From contig NZ_LRSE01000014.1 of assembly GCF_001634625.1 (NCBI RefSeq), positions 20,964 through 84,963 of the forward strand: a DNA stretch of 64,000 nt, written 5' to 3'. This document shows, piece after piece, positions 55,971 to 64,000 of this stretch. The translations under genes were made by a program, and so were the position numbers. Position 1 is the first letter of the stretch. Every line of letters starts with the position of its first letter. Origin of the DNA: Croceicoccus bisphenolivorans (GTDB lineage Bacteria > Pseudomonadota > Alphaproteobacteria > Sphingomonadales > Sphingomonadaceae). The notes beneath the pieces were generated by a model. That model was not told where the DNA came from. It searched no databases and saw nothing but the letters and a program-made list of their open reading frames with translations.

Positions 55971-57016
55971 CAGGCGGCCTTCCCCGTTTTGCGCGAACGG
56001 CGCAGTCGCTGGCGGAATGCCGCGCCCACGGCGACGCGCGGGCTGGCGCGTCCGGCCACGAGGTCTGCCGCCGCTTCGACCAGCGGGACATCGACGCCCA
56101 GTTCGTCGGCACGTGCGACCAGCGCCTCCACATTGGCGGCGCCCTCGTGCGTTTCGTCGCCCTCGTCCTCGCTGCTGGCAAGGCGATAGCCCATCGAATA
56201 GTTGCGCGATTGCGGATCGGTGCAGGTCAGCGCGAAATCGCCGAAGCCTGCAGGGCCGAGCAGGGTCAGCGGATCGCCGCCCACGGCATCGACGAATGCG
56301 GCGGCCTCGCGGATCGCCTCGCTCATCAGTGCGGCGCGCGAATTGGCGCCGGCGTCCAGCCCGTCTGATGCGCCGCACAGGATGGCGGCAACGTTCTTGA
56401 AAACGCCGGCGACCTGCACCCCGCGAATATCCTTGCAAGGGGAAAGAACGAAAGTCTCGCTCGACAGGCGCGAACAGATGCGCGCCGCGACATCGGCGGG
56501 GCCGGATACCGAAACGATGGTCTGCAGCCCTTCGGCCACTTCCTCCGCGAAGCTGGGGCCGGACAGCATCAGCACCGGCGCGCCGTTGCGGATCTTTGCG
56601 ATCCGTTCACACAGGAACGTGCCGTCGCTGGCCAGTCCCTTGGCGCAGACGATGAAGGGCGTATGGCGCGAAACGTGTTCGTGCGCGGCGATCGCCTGCG
56701 CCTCTACCGCGCTGCTGGGGCCGGCAAGGAACACTGCATCGGCACCGGCGACCGTTGCAAGGATCGTGTCGCCCACGGCAAGTGTCGATGGAAAGGGATG
56801 ACCGGGCAGGCGCCGGGCATTGGCGCGATCGGCGCGCATGCGCTCTGCATGTTCGGCGTTGCGAGCGTGCAGGCGGACCGCGTGACCGCCGCGCGCCAGC
56901 GCAATTGCGATCGCGGTGCCCCAGGCCCCGGCGCCAAGTACAGCGACGGAGGTTTCTGCCCGCCCGCTGTAAGCATGAAGTCTATTTTGCGAACTGGTTG
57001 TCTTGTTATCTTTCAA
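55970..57016 (-). CDS. gpsA: NAD(P)-dependent glycerol-3-phosphate dehydrogenase
   Basis: This enzyme reduces dihydroxyacetone phosphate to glycerol-3-phosphate. It has the Rossmann motif VAVLGAGAWGTAIA (glycines 28-33), CAKGL, MLSGPSFAEEVAEG, the catalytic Lys in GVFKNVAAI and GPAGFGDFALTCTDPQSRN. The start is TTG 57016, 4-5 nt after GGAAG. As first gene of the operon it supplies the GgpS acceptor, and it is probably a second, osmolyte-dedicated copy beside a housekeeping GpsA. The C-terminus has an unusual basic tail (RQRLRRSRKTGKAA). Confidence 0.88.
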   Translation of the reverse strand: MKDNKTTSSQNRLHAYSGRAETSVAVLGAGAWGTAIAIALARGGHAVRLHARNAEHAERMRADRANARRLPGHPFPSTLAVGDTILATVAGADAVFLAGPSSAVEAQAIAAHEHVSRHTPFIVCAKGLASDGTFLCERIAKIRNGAPVLMLSGPSFAEEVAEGLQTIVSVSGPADVAARICSRLSSETFVLSPCKDIRGVQVAGVFKNVAAILCGASDGLDAGANSRAALMSEAIREAAAFVDAVGGDPLTLLGPAGFGDFALTCTDPQSRNYSMGYRLASSEDEGDETHEGAANVEALVARADELGVDVPLVEAAADLVAGRASPRVAVGAAFRQRLRRSRKTGKAA

Positions 57017-57075
57017 CAGTCTTCCGTCGCTTAGTTAAAACAGTACAGCGAAATAAAGCCGGAAACTGCATGTAG

Positions 57076-57107
57076 AAGTGAAACGTTTTATATTTTATAT
57101 TTCACTT
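57076..57107. promoter_or_regulatory. Inverted repeat AAGTGAAA-N16-TTTCACTT
   Basis: A perfect 8-bp inverted repeat (57076-57083 with 57100-57107) is separated by AT-rich sequence, about 60 nt upstream of the gpsA start. It may be a regulator binding site or an RNA hairpin. Confidence 0.5.
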
Positions 57108-57190
57108 TAAAGGCGTTTTGCATGAGGCTTTATTGCCTATAAATTACAAACACCCTCTGTCCCGTTGGTGATATTGTTTATCGTAATATG

Positions 57191-57205
57191 CCTTGAATAT
57201 CAAGG
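57191..57205. promoter_or_regulatory. Palindrome CCTTGA-ATA-TCAAGG
   Basis: A perfect 6-3-6 palindrome lies midway between the divergent genes, in the position of an operator for the GH13 promoter. The size suits a dimeric regulator. No regulator gene is adjacent. Confidence 0.45.
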
Positions 57206-57342
57206 TGCATGGTCCGAACTCTCGTGATAGCCTTCGAATCCGCTTGTGGGAGAGCGATGTGGTGCAAGGCTTGAAAATTCACCCGGGCGGCAGGGGAACA
57301 TCCGTCGCTCGCAACGCTTTCATCATCTGGCGAGAGTAGCGA

Positions 57343-59031
57343 ATGAACCTTGAAACCGGCATTACCCCACCGGCGCCTTCCCCCACCCTGTCAGCAGAGG
57401 AAACCGGCATCGTGCCCCACGGCATGACCCGAACACCCGGTGCGAGTGACTGGCCATGGTGGCGCGGCGCGGTCATCTATCAGGTCTATCCGCGCAGCTT
57501 TGCCGACAGCACGGGCAGCGGGATCGGTGATCTTGTCGGCGTGGCAGAGCGGCTGGAATATATCGCCTCGCTCAACGTCGACGCAGTGTGGCTATCGCCG
57601 TTCTACACCTCGCCGATGAAGGATTTTGGTTACGATGTCGCCGATTATTGCGATGTCGACCCGATGTTCGGCACGCTCGCCGATTTCGACGCGATGCTGG
57701 AAAAGGCGCATTCGCTGGGCCTGAAGGTGCTGGTGGACCAAGTCTATTCCCATACTTCCGACCAGCACGCGTGGTTCGCCGAAAGCCGGTCCAGCCGCAC
57801 CAACCCGAAGGCCGACTGGTACGTCTGGGCCGAGGCGAAGGCCGACGGGACGCCGCCCAACAACTGGCAATCGATGTTCGGCGGCGGCGCGTGGAAGTGG
57901 GACCCTGTCCGTGCCCAGTATTACATGCACAATTTCCTCGAAAGCCAGCCACAGCTGAACCTGCACAATCCGCAAGTGCAGCAGGCCTTGCTGGACGTGG
58001 CGCAATTCTGGCTGGATCGCGGTGTCGACGGGTTCCGCATCGATGCGCTGAACTTCGCGATGCATGATCCGCAATTGCGCGACAATCCGCCGGCTGCGCT
58101 GTTCGACAAGACGCTGGTGCGTCCCTTCGATTTCCAGCACCACACCTACAGCCAGTTTCACAAGGACACGCCAAGGTTCCTCGAAAAGCTGCGCAAGCTG
58201 ACCGACCGGTACGACGGTATCTTCACGCTGGCCGAAGTCTGCGCCGACGATGGAAATGTCGCGATCAAGCGCTTTATCAAGGGGACGACCCGGATGAACA
58301 GCGCCTATGGCTTCGACTTTCTCTATGCCCCGCAGCTGACGCCGCAGTTTGTCCATGACGTCATGACGCACTGGCCGGACGAGCCGGGCATGGGCTGGCC
58401 CAGCTGGGCGTTCGAAAACCACGATGCGCCGCGTGCGGTGTCGCGCTGGTGTGCGCCCGAACACAAGGACGCCTTTGCCAAAGTGAAGCTGGCCCTGCTG
58501 GTCGCGCTGCGCGGAACGGTCATCGCCTTTCAGGGCGAGGAACTGGGGCTTGAGCAGGACGATATCCCGTACGAGATGCTGAAAGACCCCGAGGCGATCA
58601 ACAACTGGCCGCGCACCCTGTCGCGCGATGGCGTGCGCACGCCGATCCCGTGGGACGAGAGCGCGAACGGCGGTTTCTCTACCGGAGAGCCATGGCTGCC
58701 GCTGGGAGAGGCCAATGCCGGGCGCGCGGTTTCGCTGCAGGAAGGGGATCCGGGCTCGACGCTCAATATCGCGCGGGCGATGTTCGGCCTGCGCCAGCAT
58801 TTCCCGGCCCTGCGGCTGGGCGGTATCGAGAATTGCCAGTTCGACGGCGACCTCCTCGTGCTGGATCGCGTGTTCGAGGCGCAACGCATCCGCTGCCTGT
58901 TCAACCTTGGCCCGGGCGAGCGGCCGTTTCAGGACACGAGCGAGAATACCGTCCTGATTGCGGCCATCGGCGGGGCATCGCGCGAACAGCTGCCCGGCTT
59001 TTCCGCCCTGTTCTGGGAATGCGCCTGGTAA
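57343..59031 (+). CDS. GH13 alpha-glucosidase
   Basis: The 562-residue enzyme has the GH13 regions DQVYSHTS (132-139), GFRIDALNF with nucleophile Asp234, LAEVCAD with acid/base Glu298 and FENHDAPR with Asp361. The N-terminus carries about 35 extra residues before WWRGAVIYQVYPRSF and no signal peptide is evident, so it is probably cytoplasmic. It resembles oligo-1,6-glucosidase/alpha-glucosidase subfamilies. Divergent placement from the glucosylglycerol operon suggests it may hydrolyse imported glucosylglycerol or related glucosides; specificity cannot be read from motifs alone. GAGAG precedes the start. Confidence 0.88.
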   Translation: MNLETGITPPAPSPTLSAEETGIVPHGMTRTPGASDWPWWRGAVIYQVYPRSFADSTGSGIGDLVGVAERLEYIASLNVDAVWLSPFYTSPMKDFGYDVADYCDVDPMFGTLADFDAMLEKAHSLGLKVLVDQVYSHTSDQHAWFAESRSSRTNPKADWYVWAEAKADGTPPNNWQSMFGGGAWKWDPVRAQYYMHNFLESQPQLNLHNPQVQQALLDVAQFWLDRGVDGFRIDALNFAMHDPQLRDNPPAALFDKTLVRPFDFQHHTYSQFHKDTPRFLEKLRKLTDRYDGIFTLAEVCADDGNVAIKRFIKGTTRMNSAYGFDFLYAPQLTPQFVHDVMTHWPDEPGMGWPSWAFENHDAPRAVSRWCAPEHKDAFAKVKLALLVALRGTVIAFQGEELGLEQDDIPYEMLKDPEAINNWPRTLSRDGVRTPIPWDESANGGFSTGEPWLPLGEANAGRAVSLQEGDPGSTLNIARAMFGLRQHFPALRLGGIENCQFDGDLLVLDRVFEAQRIRCLFNLGPGERPFQDTSENTVLIAAIGGASREQLPGFSALFWECAW

Positions 59032-59136
59032 CGGCTGCACCCTGTCGCTGGGGTTGTGACGAACGGGCTGGTTCTCGGCCGGAAATCAACTTATCGGGCA
59101 CATGATGCGCAACCCCGCGCAAGTCGGGAACCGGAC

Positions 59137-60420
59137 GTGCCAAGCCAGACCTCGCCAGTCGACCTGACCCTTGCCCTGCCGATGCTGGCCGGTGTCGCAT
59201 CGGGCTTGCTGATCGGGATCGAAAGGGGCTGGCGCCAGCGCGAACAGGCCAGCGGCACGCGCGTTGCCGGTATCCGCACCTTCACCCTGATCGGCGGCAT
59301 GGGGGCGCTGTTGTCGATGGTGGCGCGGCTGGTCTCGCCGATCATGGCGGCGGTCCTGCTGGCCGGAATGGTCACGCTGCTCGTCGGTGCTTTTCTTCGG
59401 CGCGGAGGTGAAAACGACATCCGCGATGCGACGACGATGGTCGTCTCGCTTCTTACGCTGGCGCTCGGCCTTCTGGCGGGGGCGGGGTACATGGCGTTTG
59501 CGGTTGCCGGGGCCGCGGTGACGACATTCGTGCTGGCCCTGCGGCGGCAGCTGCACGGGCTGGTGAACCGCCTGACATCGGAAGAGCTTCAGGCGATTGC
59601 GCGTTACGCGGTGCTGGCGCTTGCCGTGCTGCCGTTCCTGCCGAATGCGCAATACGGCCCCTATGACGCGTGGAACCCGTTCCGGCTGTGGCTGGTCGTG
59701 CTGCTGATCACCGGCTTTTCCATCGCGGGATATATCGCCAACCGCGTCGTCGGTGAACGCAAGGGCACGATCGCGACGGCGCTGATCGGCGGTGCCTATT
59801 CATCGACAGCCGTCACCGCTTCCCTGTCGACGCGGCTGAAGGCCGGGGAATCCGGCCCGTTCGCCACCGGCATCGCGCTGGCCAGCGCCGTCATGTACGT
59901 TCGAGTGTTGTTGTTGAGCTTCGTCATCGCACCGGTGGTGACACTGCCGCTGGCCAGCCTGATCGGCCCGCCCGCCCTCGTCGCCTTTGCCGCCGTATTC
60001 GTGACGTGGCGGCGGGAGACGACAGGCAGCGGCGGGGCGGGCAAGCTGGACAGGAAGCCTTTCGAGCTGCTGCCCGCGCTGGTCTTCCTGCTGGCGGTCG
60101 CCGGTGCCTCGCTGCTGGTCGCATGGGCGCAAGTCGAATTCGGGGAGGCGGGCGGCGCCCTGTCGCTGTTCATCGCGGGCAGTTTCGATGTGGATGCGGC
60201 CATCGTCGCCTTTTCGTCCCTGCCAGAAGGGGCGGTGGGCGCGGACATGGCGGCACTGGCGCTCGCCGGAACGGTTGCCGTCAACATGAGCTTCAAGACC
60301 GCCATCGTCATTGCCGAAGCGGGCTGGCGGGCGGGGCGCAGCGCGGCGCTGGCGCTGATGTCCAGCATTGCATTGCTGGCCGCGATGATCGCGTGGGATC
60401 TCGTGGCGCTGTTTACCTGA
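59137..60420 (+). CDS. MgtC/SapB N-domain plus DUF4010 membrane protein
   Basis: The 427-residue protein starts with an MgtC-like segment (LPMLAGVASGLLIGIERGWRQRE, TRVAGIRTFTLIGGMGALL) and continues with about ten further hydrophobic segments of the DUF4010 type (GERKGTIATALIGGAYSSTA; FVTWRRE). The family is uncharacterised, with suggested roles in envelope or metal stress. I use GTG 59137 because a GGGAA site precedes it and the membrane domain follows; an earlier GTG at 59056 is possible. Confidence 0.8.
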   Translation: MPSQTSPVDLTLALPMLAGVASGLLIGIERGWRQREQASGTRVAGIRTFTLIGGMGALLSMVARLVSPIMAAVLLAGMVTLLVGAFLRRGGENDIRDATTMVVSLLTLALGLLAGAGYMAFAVAGAAVTTFVLALRRQLHGLVNRLTSEELQAIARYAVLALAVLPFLPNAQYGPYDAWNPFRLWLVVLLITGFSIAGYIANRVVGERKGTIATALIGGAYSSTAVTASLSTRLKAGESGPFATGIALASAVMYVRVLLLSFVIAPVVTLPLASLIGPPALVAFAAVFVTWRRETTGSGGAGKLDRKPFELLPALVFLLAVAGASLLVAWAQVEFGEAGGALSLFIAGSFDVDAAIVAFSSLPEGAVGADMAALALAGTVAVNMSFKTAIVIAEAGWRAGRSAALALMSSIALLAAMIAWDLVALFT

Positions 60421-60423
60421 CGG

Positions 60424-62034
60424 TCAGCCCGGTTTTGGTCCGTTCGATCCGGGCCTTACCGCTTCGTTGTAGGAATCGAGGATCTCGCTCATCCGGCGCA
60501 GGGCATCGCGCCGCTTTTCCTCGCTGCGGATATTGGTCAGCCGTTTCTTGAGCGCCGTGGCGAAGGCGGCATAGTCGTTCTGCCAGTCGGCCCCGATCGC
60601 CTGCTGGATATCGGTTCTGCCCGTCGCCAGCCGCTTGGCCTTCGCACCGGCGGCAAGGCCGTAGGTTTCGCCGATCGCGGGAATGCGGACGTGGGCATCC
60701 GGCACCTTTCGCTGCAGTTCGCGGCGCAGCGCCTCCGTCCCCTCCGGCTCCCCGTGATCTAGGAAGACGGTGCCGGAAACAGGCATGCGCGCCCCGATCC
60801 AGTCCACCAGCCCGCCCTGATCGGCATGTGCGGAATAGTGATCGATGCGGCGGATCTGCGCGCGCACGCGCACGTCCGTTCCGGAAATCCGCACGGTCTT
60901 CGCCCCTTCCAGAATCACGCGGCCCAGCGAACCGCGCGCCTGAAAGCCCACGAACAGCACGGTGGAATCGGGCCGGTGCAGGTTGTGCATCAGGTGGTGG
61001 CGGATGCGTCCGCCCTCGCACATGCCGGATGCCGCCATGATGATCGCGCCGGACACGGAATTAAGCCGGATGGATTCGGAAACGTCGCCGGTAAAGTGGA
61101 ACGAGGAATGGGCAAAGATGTCCCATCCGCCCGTATCCTCCAGCTCAGCCGAATAGCGGGAGAATACGCCGGTCACTTTCGACGCCAGCGGCGAATCTAT
61201 GAAGACCGGCACGTCGGGCACCTCGCCTTCGCGCAGCAGGAAGGCGAGATCGAGCATCAGTTCCTGCGTACGTTCCAGCGCGAAGACGGGGATGATCAGG
61301 TTGCCGCCGCGCGCAAGGGCGGCGCGGACCTCTGTGCCGAGCAGCTTGCGGCGCTGCTCTATGGTCACGTCCTCGCGCTCGCGCCCGCCGTATGTCGATT
61401 CGCAGACCAGATGGTCGAAACCTGACGGGCCTTCGGGATCGGACAGGAACGCCTTGTTCTCCGGCCCCAGATCGCCCGAACACATCAGCTTCACGCCGCC
61501 CGCCACCAGTTCGACCGAAGCGGCGCCAAGAATGTGTCCCGCATTCCACAGCCTTGCCCGAATGCCCCCGGCCGGTTCGAACCACTCCTCCAGCCCGACC
61601 TTGCGGCACAGGCGCCACGCGGCCAGCGCGTCCGCCTCTGTATAGGCAGGGGCGAACGCTTTCTCTCCCGCCCGGTCGCGTCTGCGGTTGCGGCGCTGGG
61701 TGTCGGCTTCCTGTATTCGCCCCGCATCGGCCAGCATGTATTCCAGCAGGTCTGCCGTCTGTCCGGTGCACCAGATCACGCCGTCGAACCCTTGCGCCAC
61801 CAGCTTGGGCAGCAGACCGCTGTGATCAATATGCGCATGGGTCAGCACCACGGCGGGAATGCGGGAGGGATCGAAGGCAAAGGCCCCGTTGTTGAGCGTT
61901 TCCAGCGTGCGCGACCCCTGGAACATGCCGCAATCGACAAGCAGGGATTGCCCGCCATGTGCAAATTCCATGCAGGATCCGGTCACGGTCTGCGCCGCGC
62001 CGTGGAAGGTGAGGGTAAGCGGGTGTTCTGTCAT
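60424..62034 (-). CDS. Metallo-beta-lactamase fold RNA-processing-type hydrolase with RMMBL domain
   Basis: The 536-residue protein has metal motif HAHIDHSG, a beta-CASP region (FIDSPLASKVTGVFSRY, SGAIIMAASGMCEGGRI) and the C-terminal RMMBL histidine (HYSAHADQGGLVDW), the plan of RNase J/CPSF-73-like nucleases. It has an extra charged helical tail of about 80 residues. Such proteins in alphaproteobacteria are annotated as exonucleases, but activity is unproved. The start at 62034 follows thioredoxin by 4 nt, so the two are co-transcribed. Confidence 0.88.
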   Translation of the reverse strand: MTEHPLTLTFHGAAQTVTGSCMEFAHGGQSLLVDCGMFQGSRTLETLNNGAFAFDPSRIPAVVLTHAHIDHSGLLPKLVAQGFDGVIWCTGQTADLLEYMLADAGRIQEADTQRRNRRRDRAGEKAFAPAYTEADALAAWRLCRKVGLEEWFEPAGGIRARLWNAGHILGAASVELVAGGVKLMCSGDLGPENKAFLSDPEGPSGFDHLVCESTYGGREREDVTIEQRRKLLGTEVRAALARGGNLIIPVFALERTQELMLDLAFLLREGEVPDVPVFIDSPLASKVTGVFSRYSAELEDTGGWDIFAHSSFHFTGDVSESIRLNSVSGAIIMAASGMCEGGRIRHHLMHNLHRPDSTVLFVGFQARGSLGRVILEGAKTVRISGTDVRVRAQIRRIDHYSAHADQGGLVDWIGARMPVSGTVFLDHGEPEGTEALRRELQRKVPDAHVRIPAIGETYGLAAGAKAKRLATGRTDIQQAIGADWQNDYAAFATALKKRLTNIRSEEKRRDALRRMSEILDSYNEAVRPGSNGPKPG

Positions 62035-62038
62035 TGGA

Positions 62039-62485
62039 TTAACCGCCCGCTGCCTGCCGCGCCCACGCGACGATGGAACCGGTTGGCATCGCACCTAATT
62101 GCCGCGCGATCTCGCGGCCTTTTGCAAACAGGATCATCGTGGGGATCGACCGGATGCCATAGCGTCCCGCGATCGCCTGCTCGGCTTCGGTATCGAGCTT
62201 GCCCAGCCGCATCGCCGGTTCCAGCTGCGTGGCTGCCGAGGCAAAGGCAGGTGCCATCTGGCGGCATGGGCCGCACCACGACGCCCAGAAATCGACAAGC
62301 AGCGGTATGCCCGACCGTGCGGCATGGGCATCGAAGTTCGCCGCAGTCAGCGTCAGCGGCTGGCCGGTGAACAGCGGCGATGCGCACTTGCCGCACTTGC
62401 CTTCAGCAGGCGGGCGACCGGTCGGCAACCGGTTCAGCGTGTTGCAGGCGGGGCAGGCGACGATCGTTCCGGTTTGCGATGCCAT
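62039..62485 (-). CDS. trxC: Thioredoxin 2 (TrxC)
   Basis: This 148-residue thioredoxin has the N-terminal zinc site typical of TrxC (CPAC and CGKC) and the active site FWASWCGPCRQM, with the cis-Pro loop SIPTMILF. TrxC is an oxidative-stress-related cytoplasmic disulfide reductase, and the zinc site can modulate its redox potential. It lies 18 nt from the stop of the alcohol dehydrogenase gene and directly upstream of the metallo-beta-lactamase gene. Confidence 0.93.
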   Translation of the reverse strand: MASQTGTIVACPACNTLNRLPTGRPPAEGKCGKCASPLFTGQPLTLTAANFDAHAARSGIPLLVDFWASWCGPCRQMAPAFASAATQLEPAMRLGKLDTEAEQAIAGRYGIRSIPTMILFAKGREIARQLGAMPTGSIVAWARQAAGG

Positions 62486-62503
62486 CGCGGCGAAATCCTT
62501 TCC

Positions 62504-63493
62504 TTATGGGACCAGCACGGCGGCCCCGTTGAGCCTGCCGTTGCGCAAATCGTCCAGCGCCTCGTTCGCCTTTACCAGCGGATAGGGCGTGGTGCTGGTG
62601 CGGACGGGAATATCGGCGATCAGCGCGAAGAATTCATCTCCGTCCGCCCGTGTCAGGTTGGCGACCGAACGGATCGAGCGTTCTTCCCACAAGTCGCGAT
62701 AGGGGAAGGCGGAAATGTCGCTCATGTGGATGCCGGCGCAGATGACGGTGCCGCCCTTGCGCACCGCGCGCAGCGCTGCTGGCACCAGCGCGCCGACGGG
62801 CGCGAATATGATCGCGGCATCCAGCGGCGCGGGCGATGGCTTGTCTGATCCGCCGGCCCACGCGCATCCCAGCATGCGCGCGAAGTCTTGCGCGGCAGTA
62901 TCGCCCGGACTGGTGAAGGCGAACACTTCGCGCCGCTGCCACGTTGCGATCTGGGCCAGGATGTGCGCCGCCGCGCCGAAGCCGTAGAACCCGATCCGCT
63001 GCGCCTTTCCAGCCATTCGCAAGGCGCGATATCCGATCAGCCCTGCGCAAAGCAGCGGTGTTGCCTCGACATCGCCGAAACGGTCGGGGATGGCGAAGCA
63101 GAACCGCTCGTCCGCGACGACATGGGTGGCAAAGCCGCCGTCGCGGGTGAATCCGGTGAACTGCGGTTCGTCGCACAGGTTTTCCGCGTGATCCCGGCAC
63201 CATGCGCAATGCCCGCACGTGTGCCCCAGCCAAGGCACGCCGACCCGTGTGCCGGTTGCGAACCGGCCAGCGCCTTTGCCCTGTTCGACGATGCGGCCCA
63301 CGATTTCATGCCCCGGTACGATGGGCAGCGATCCGTGGATGTCGCCGTCGACGACGTGCAGGTCGGTGCGGCAGATGCCGCAGGCGGCGACCGCGATCAG
63401 CACTTCGCCCTTGCCGGGATGCGGCATGTCCCGCTCTACCGGGCGTAACGGCGTGCCGGGCCGGTCCAGTTGCATCGCTGTCATCGACGGCAT
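62504..63493 (-). CDS. Zinc-dependent alcohol dehydrogenase
   Basis: The protein has the catalytic zinc residues ACGICRTDLH and PGHEIVG and the structural zinc cysteines CGHCAWCRDHAENLC. The cofactor domain glycines are GFYGFGAAAHILAQIA, matching the AdhA-like group that lacks the classical GxGxxG spacing. It oxidises alcohols or reduces aldehydes with NAD(P); the substrate is unknown. I start it at 63493, preceded by CGGGG; an ATG at 63553 would add 20 residues of poor similarity. It is first in the adh-trxC-MBL run. Confidence 0.87.
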   Translation of the reverse strand: MPSMTAMQLDRPGTPLRPVERDMPHPGKGEVLIAVAACGICRTDLHVVDGDIHGSLPIVPGHEIVGRIVEQGKGAGRFATGTRVGVPWLGHTCGHCAWCRDHAENLCDEPQFTGFTRDGGFATHVVADERFCFAIPDRFGDVEATPLLCAGLIGYRALRMAGKAQRIGFYGFGAAAHILAQIATWQRREVFAFTSPGDTAAQDFARMLGCAWAGGSDKPSPAPLDAAIIFAPVGALVPAALRAVRKGGTVICAGIHMSDISAFPYRDLWEERSIRSVANLTRADGDEFFALIADIPVRTSTTPYPLVKANEALDDLRNGRLNGAAVLVP

Positions 63494-63638
63494 GGCAAAG
63501 CCCCGGATCTCTCCATTGGCGACAGGGCAAAGAGTGATCCTTGCCGCCTTCATCAGTCAAGACAATGCCCGACGGTGCAGCCGAAGTCTTTGACTTCCGG
63601 CAAATGCGGGTTGCCTACAGGCTTGCATAGCGGAGCAC

Positions 63639-63668
63639 AAAAAAGGGGGCCGGATCGCTCCGGCCCCC
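63639..63668 (-). terminator. Strong terminator of the OmpA-family gene
   Basis: The perfect 10-bp stem GGGGGCCGGA/TCCGGCCCCC (63645-63654 with 63659-63668) has a TCGC loop and is followed on the minus strand by six T residues. Confidence 0.9.
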
Positions 63669-63701
63669 CGCAATGCCCGGCAGAGCGGGCAGGTGGAATG
63701 C

Positions 63702-64000
63702 TTACATTCCCGAACCCGGACCGTACGTGATTTCCACGCGGCGGTTCTGCAGTTCGCGAACACCGTCGGCAGTCGGCACGCGCGGATTGGCTTCGCCGAA
63801 CGCCTCGCTCGTGATCGCCGCTTCCGGAATGCTCCGTGCGGTCAGGTACGACGTGACCGAGCCGTTGCGACGTTCGGACAGGCCCATGTTGTAGGTCGTC
63901 GAACCCGAACGGTCGGTATAGCCGGCCAGCATGATCGGAACGCTGTCGCAATCGGCATAGGCCGTGATCGCGCTGTCGAGGATGCTTGCCGCTTCCGGCG
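63702..64000 (-). CDS. OmpA-family peptidoglycan-binding protein (C-terminal fragment; start outside window)
   Basis: The minus-strand frame is open to the window end, so the N-terminus is missing. The visible 98 residues are an OmpA C-terminal domain: MLAGYTDRSGSTTYNMGLSE, RRNGSVTSYL and the closing QNRRVEITYGPG. Such domains bind diaminopimelate in peptidoglycan. The gene ends before a very strong terminator, suggesting high expression, as for a major outer membrane protein. Whether a beta-barrel precedes the domain cannot be seen. Confidence 0.88.
   Translation of the reverse strand, partial: PEAASILDSAITAYADCDSVPIMLAGYTDRSGSTTYNMGLSERRNGSVTSYLTARSIPEAAITSEAFGEANPRVPTADGVRELQNRRVEITYGPGSGM

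Larger units (their letters stand above)
57017..57342. other. AT-rich divergent promoter region of the glucosylglycerol locus
   Basis: These 326 bases contain no credible gene. The stretch at about 57040-57220 is strikingly AT-rich compared with the rest of the window and holds two inverted repeats (57076-57107 and 57191-57205). It must contain the promoters of both the minus-strand seven-gene operon and the plus-strand GH13 gene. Confidence 0.7.

Noticed and set aside
57295..57319. EcfG-like promoter for the GH13 gene
   Set aside because: GGAAC is present, but the downstream element is GCTT instead of CGTT, and it lies too close to the start codon.

Overview
The window is a GC-rich (roughly two-thirds G+C by eye), densely packed chromosomal segment of an alphaproteobacterium, most likely a sphingomonad (Sphingomonadales, Sphingomonadaceae/Erythrobacteraceae). 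Grounds are an EcfG-type general-stress sigma factor with two matching GGAAC-N16/17-CGTT promoters, the rpe - heparinase-like - purH neighbourhood, the family-level look of the housekeeping proteins, and frequent 1-4 nt stop/start overlaps. I see no rRNA, tRNA, CRISPR array, insertion sequence or prophage.

Layout. 1-5.9 kb: 3' part of ecfG, an AI-2E-family transporter, sodB, glmM - DUF1272 - thiD, and a LOG-family protein. 6-10.8 kb: etfBA, sucC, a CysQ-like phosphatase and an OmpA lipoprotein with an EcfG-type promoter. 11-20 kb: a CNNM/CorC transporter facing a long minus-strand array gpmA - purE - purK - folA - ribF - ileS - lspA - DUF3035 lipoprotein. 20-25.6 kb: an entericidin-like lipoprotein with a second EcfG-type promoter, a cold-shock protein, the branched-chain 2-oxoacid dehydrogenase genes bkdA1-bkdA2-bkdB, and a divergent Lrp/AsnC regulator. 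25.6-32 kb: a two-component system, mtnP, a ClC antiporter, an M20 amidohydrolase and a DUF2141 protein.

32.2-38.9 kb is a compact lasso-peptide-type RiPP cluster read on the minus strand: HPr-kinase-like kinase, PqqD-like recognition protein (B1), transglutaminase-like protease (B2), a 41-residue precursor too short for routine gene calling, asparagine-synthetase-like cyclase (C), ABC exporter (D) and a nucleotidyltransferase-fold protein. The precursor has a convincing lasso-type leader and the C-terminal Ser expected by the kinase. Its core has no Asp or Glu, the residue that normally closes the lasso macrolactam. This is the best candidate in the window for undescribed chemistry.

39-49.5 kb: rpe, a heparinase II/III-like protein, purH, a tiny membrane ORF, msrA, a Zur-like Fur protein, an envelope-glycan operon (FAD oxidoreductase - GtrA - GT-C protein) and a tandem PilZ protein. 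49.5-59 kb: a seven-gene minus-strand operon for the compatible solute glucosylglycerol (glycerol-3-phosphate dehydrogenase - HAD phosphatase - GgpS - sugar ABC importer), divergent from a GH13 alpha-glucosidase across an unusually AT-rich promoter region with two inverted repeats. 59-64 kb: an MgtC/DUF4010 membrane protein, an RNase-J-like metallo-beta-lactamase protein, trxC, a zinc alcohol dehydrogenase and the 3' end of an OmpA-family gene.

Stress adaptation recurs through the window: EcfG and two likely targets, sodB, msrA, a cold-shock protein, osmolyte synthesis and uptake, and envelope lipoproteins.
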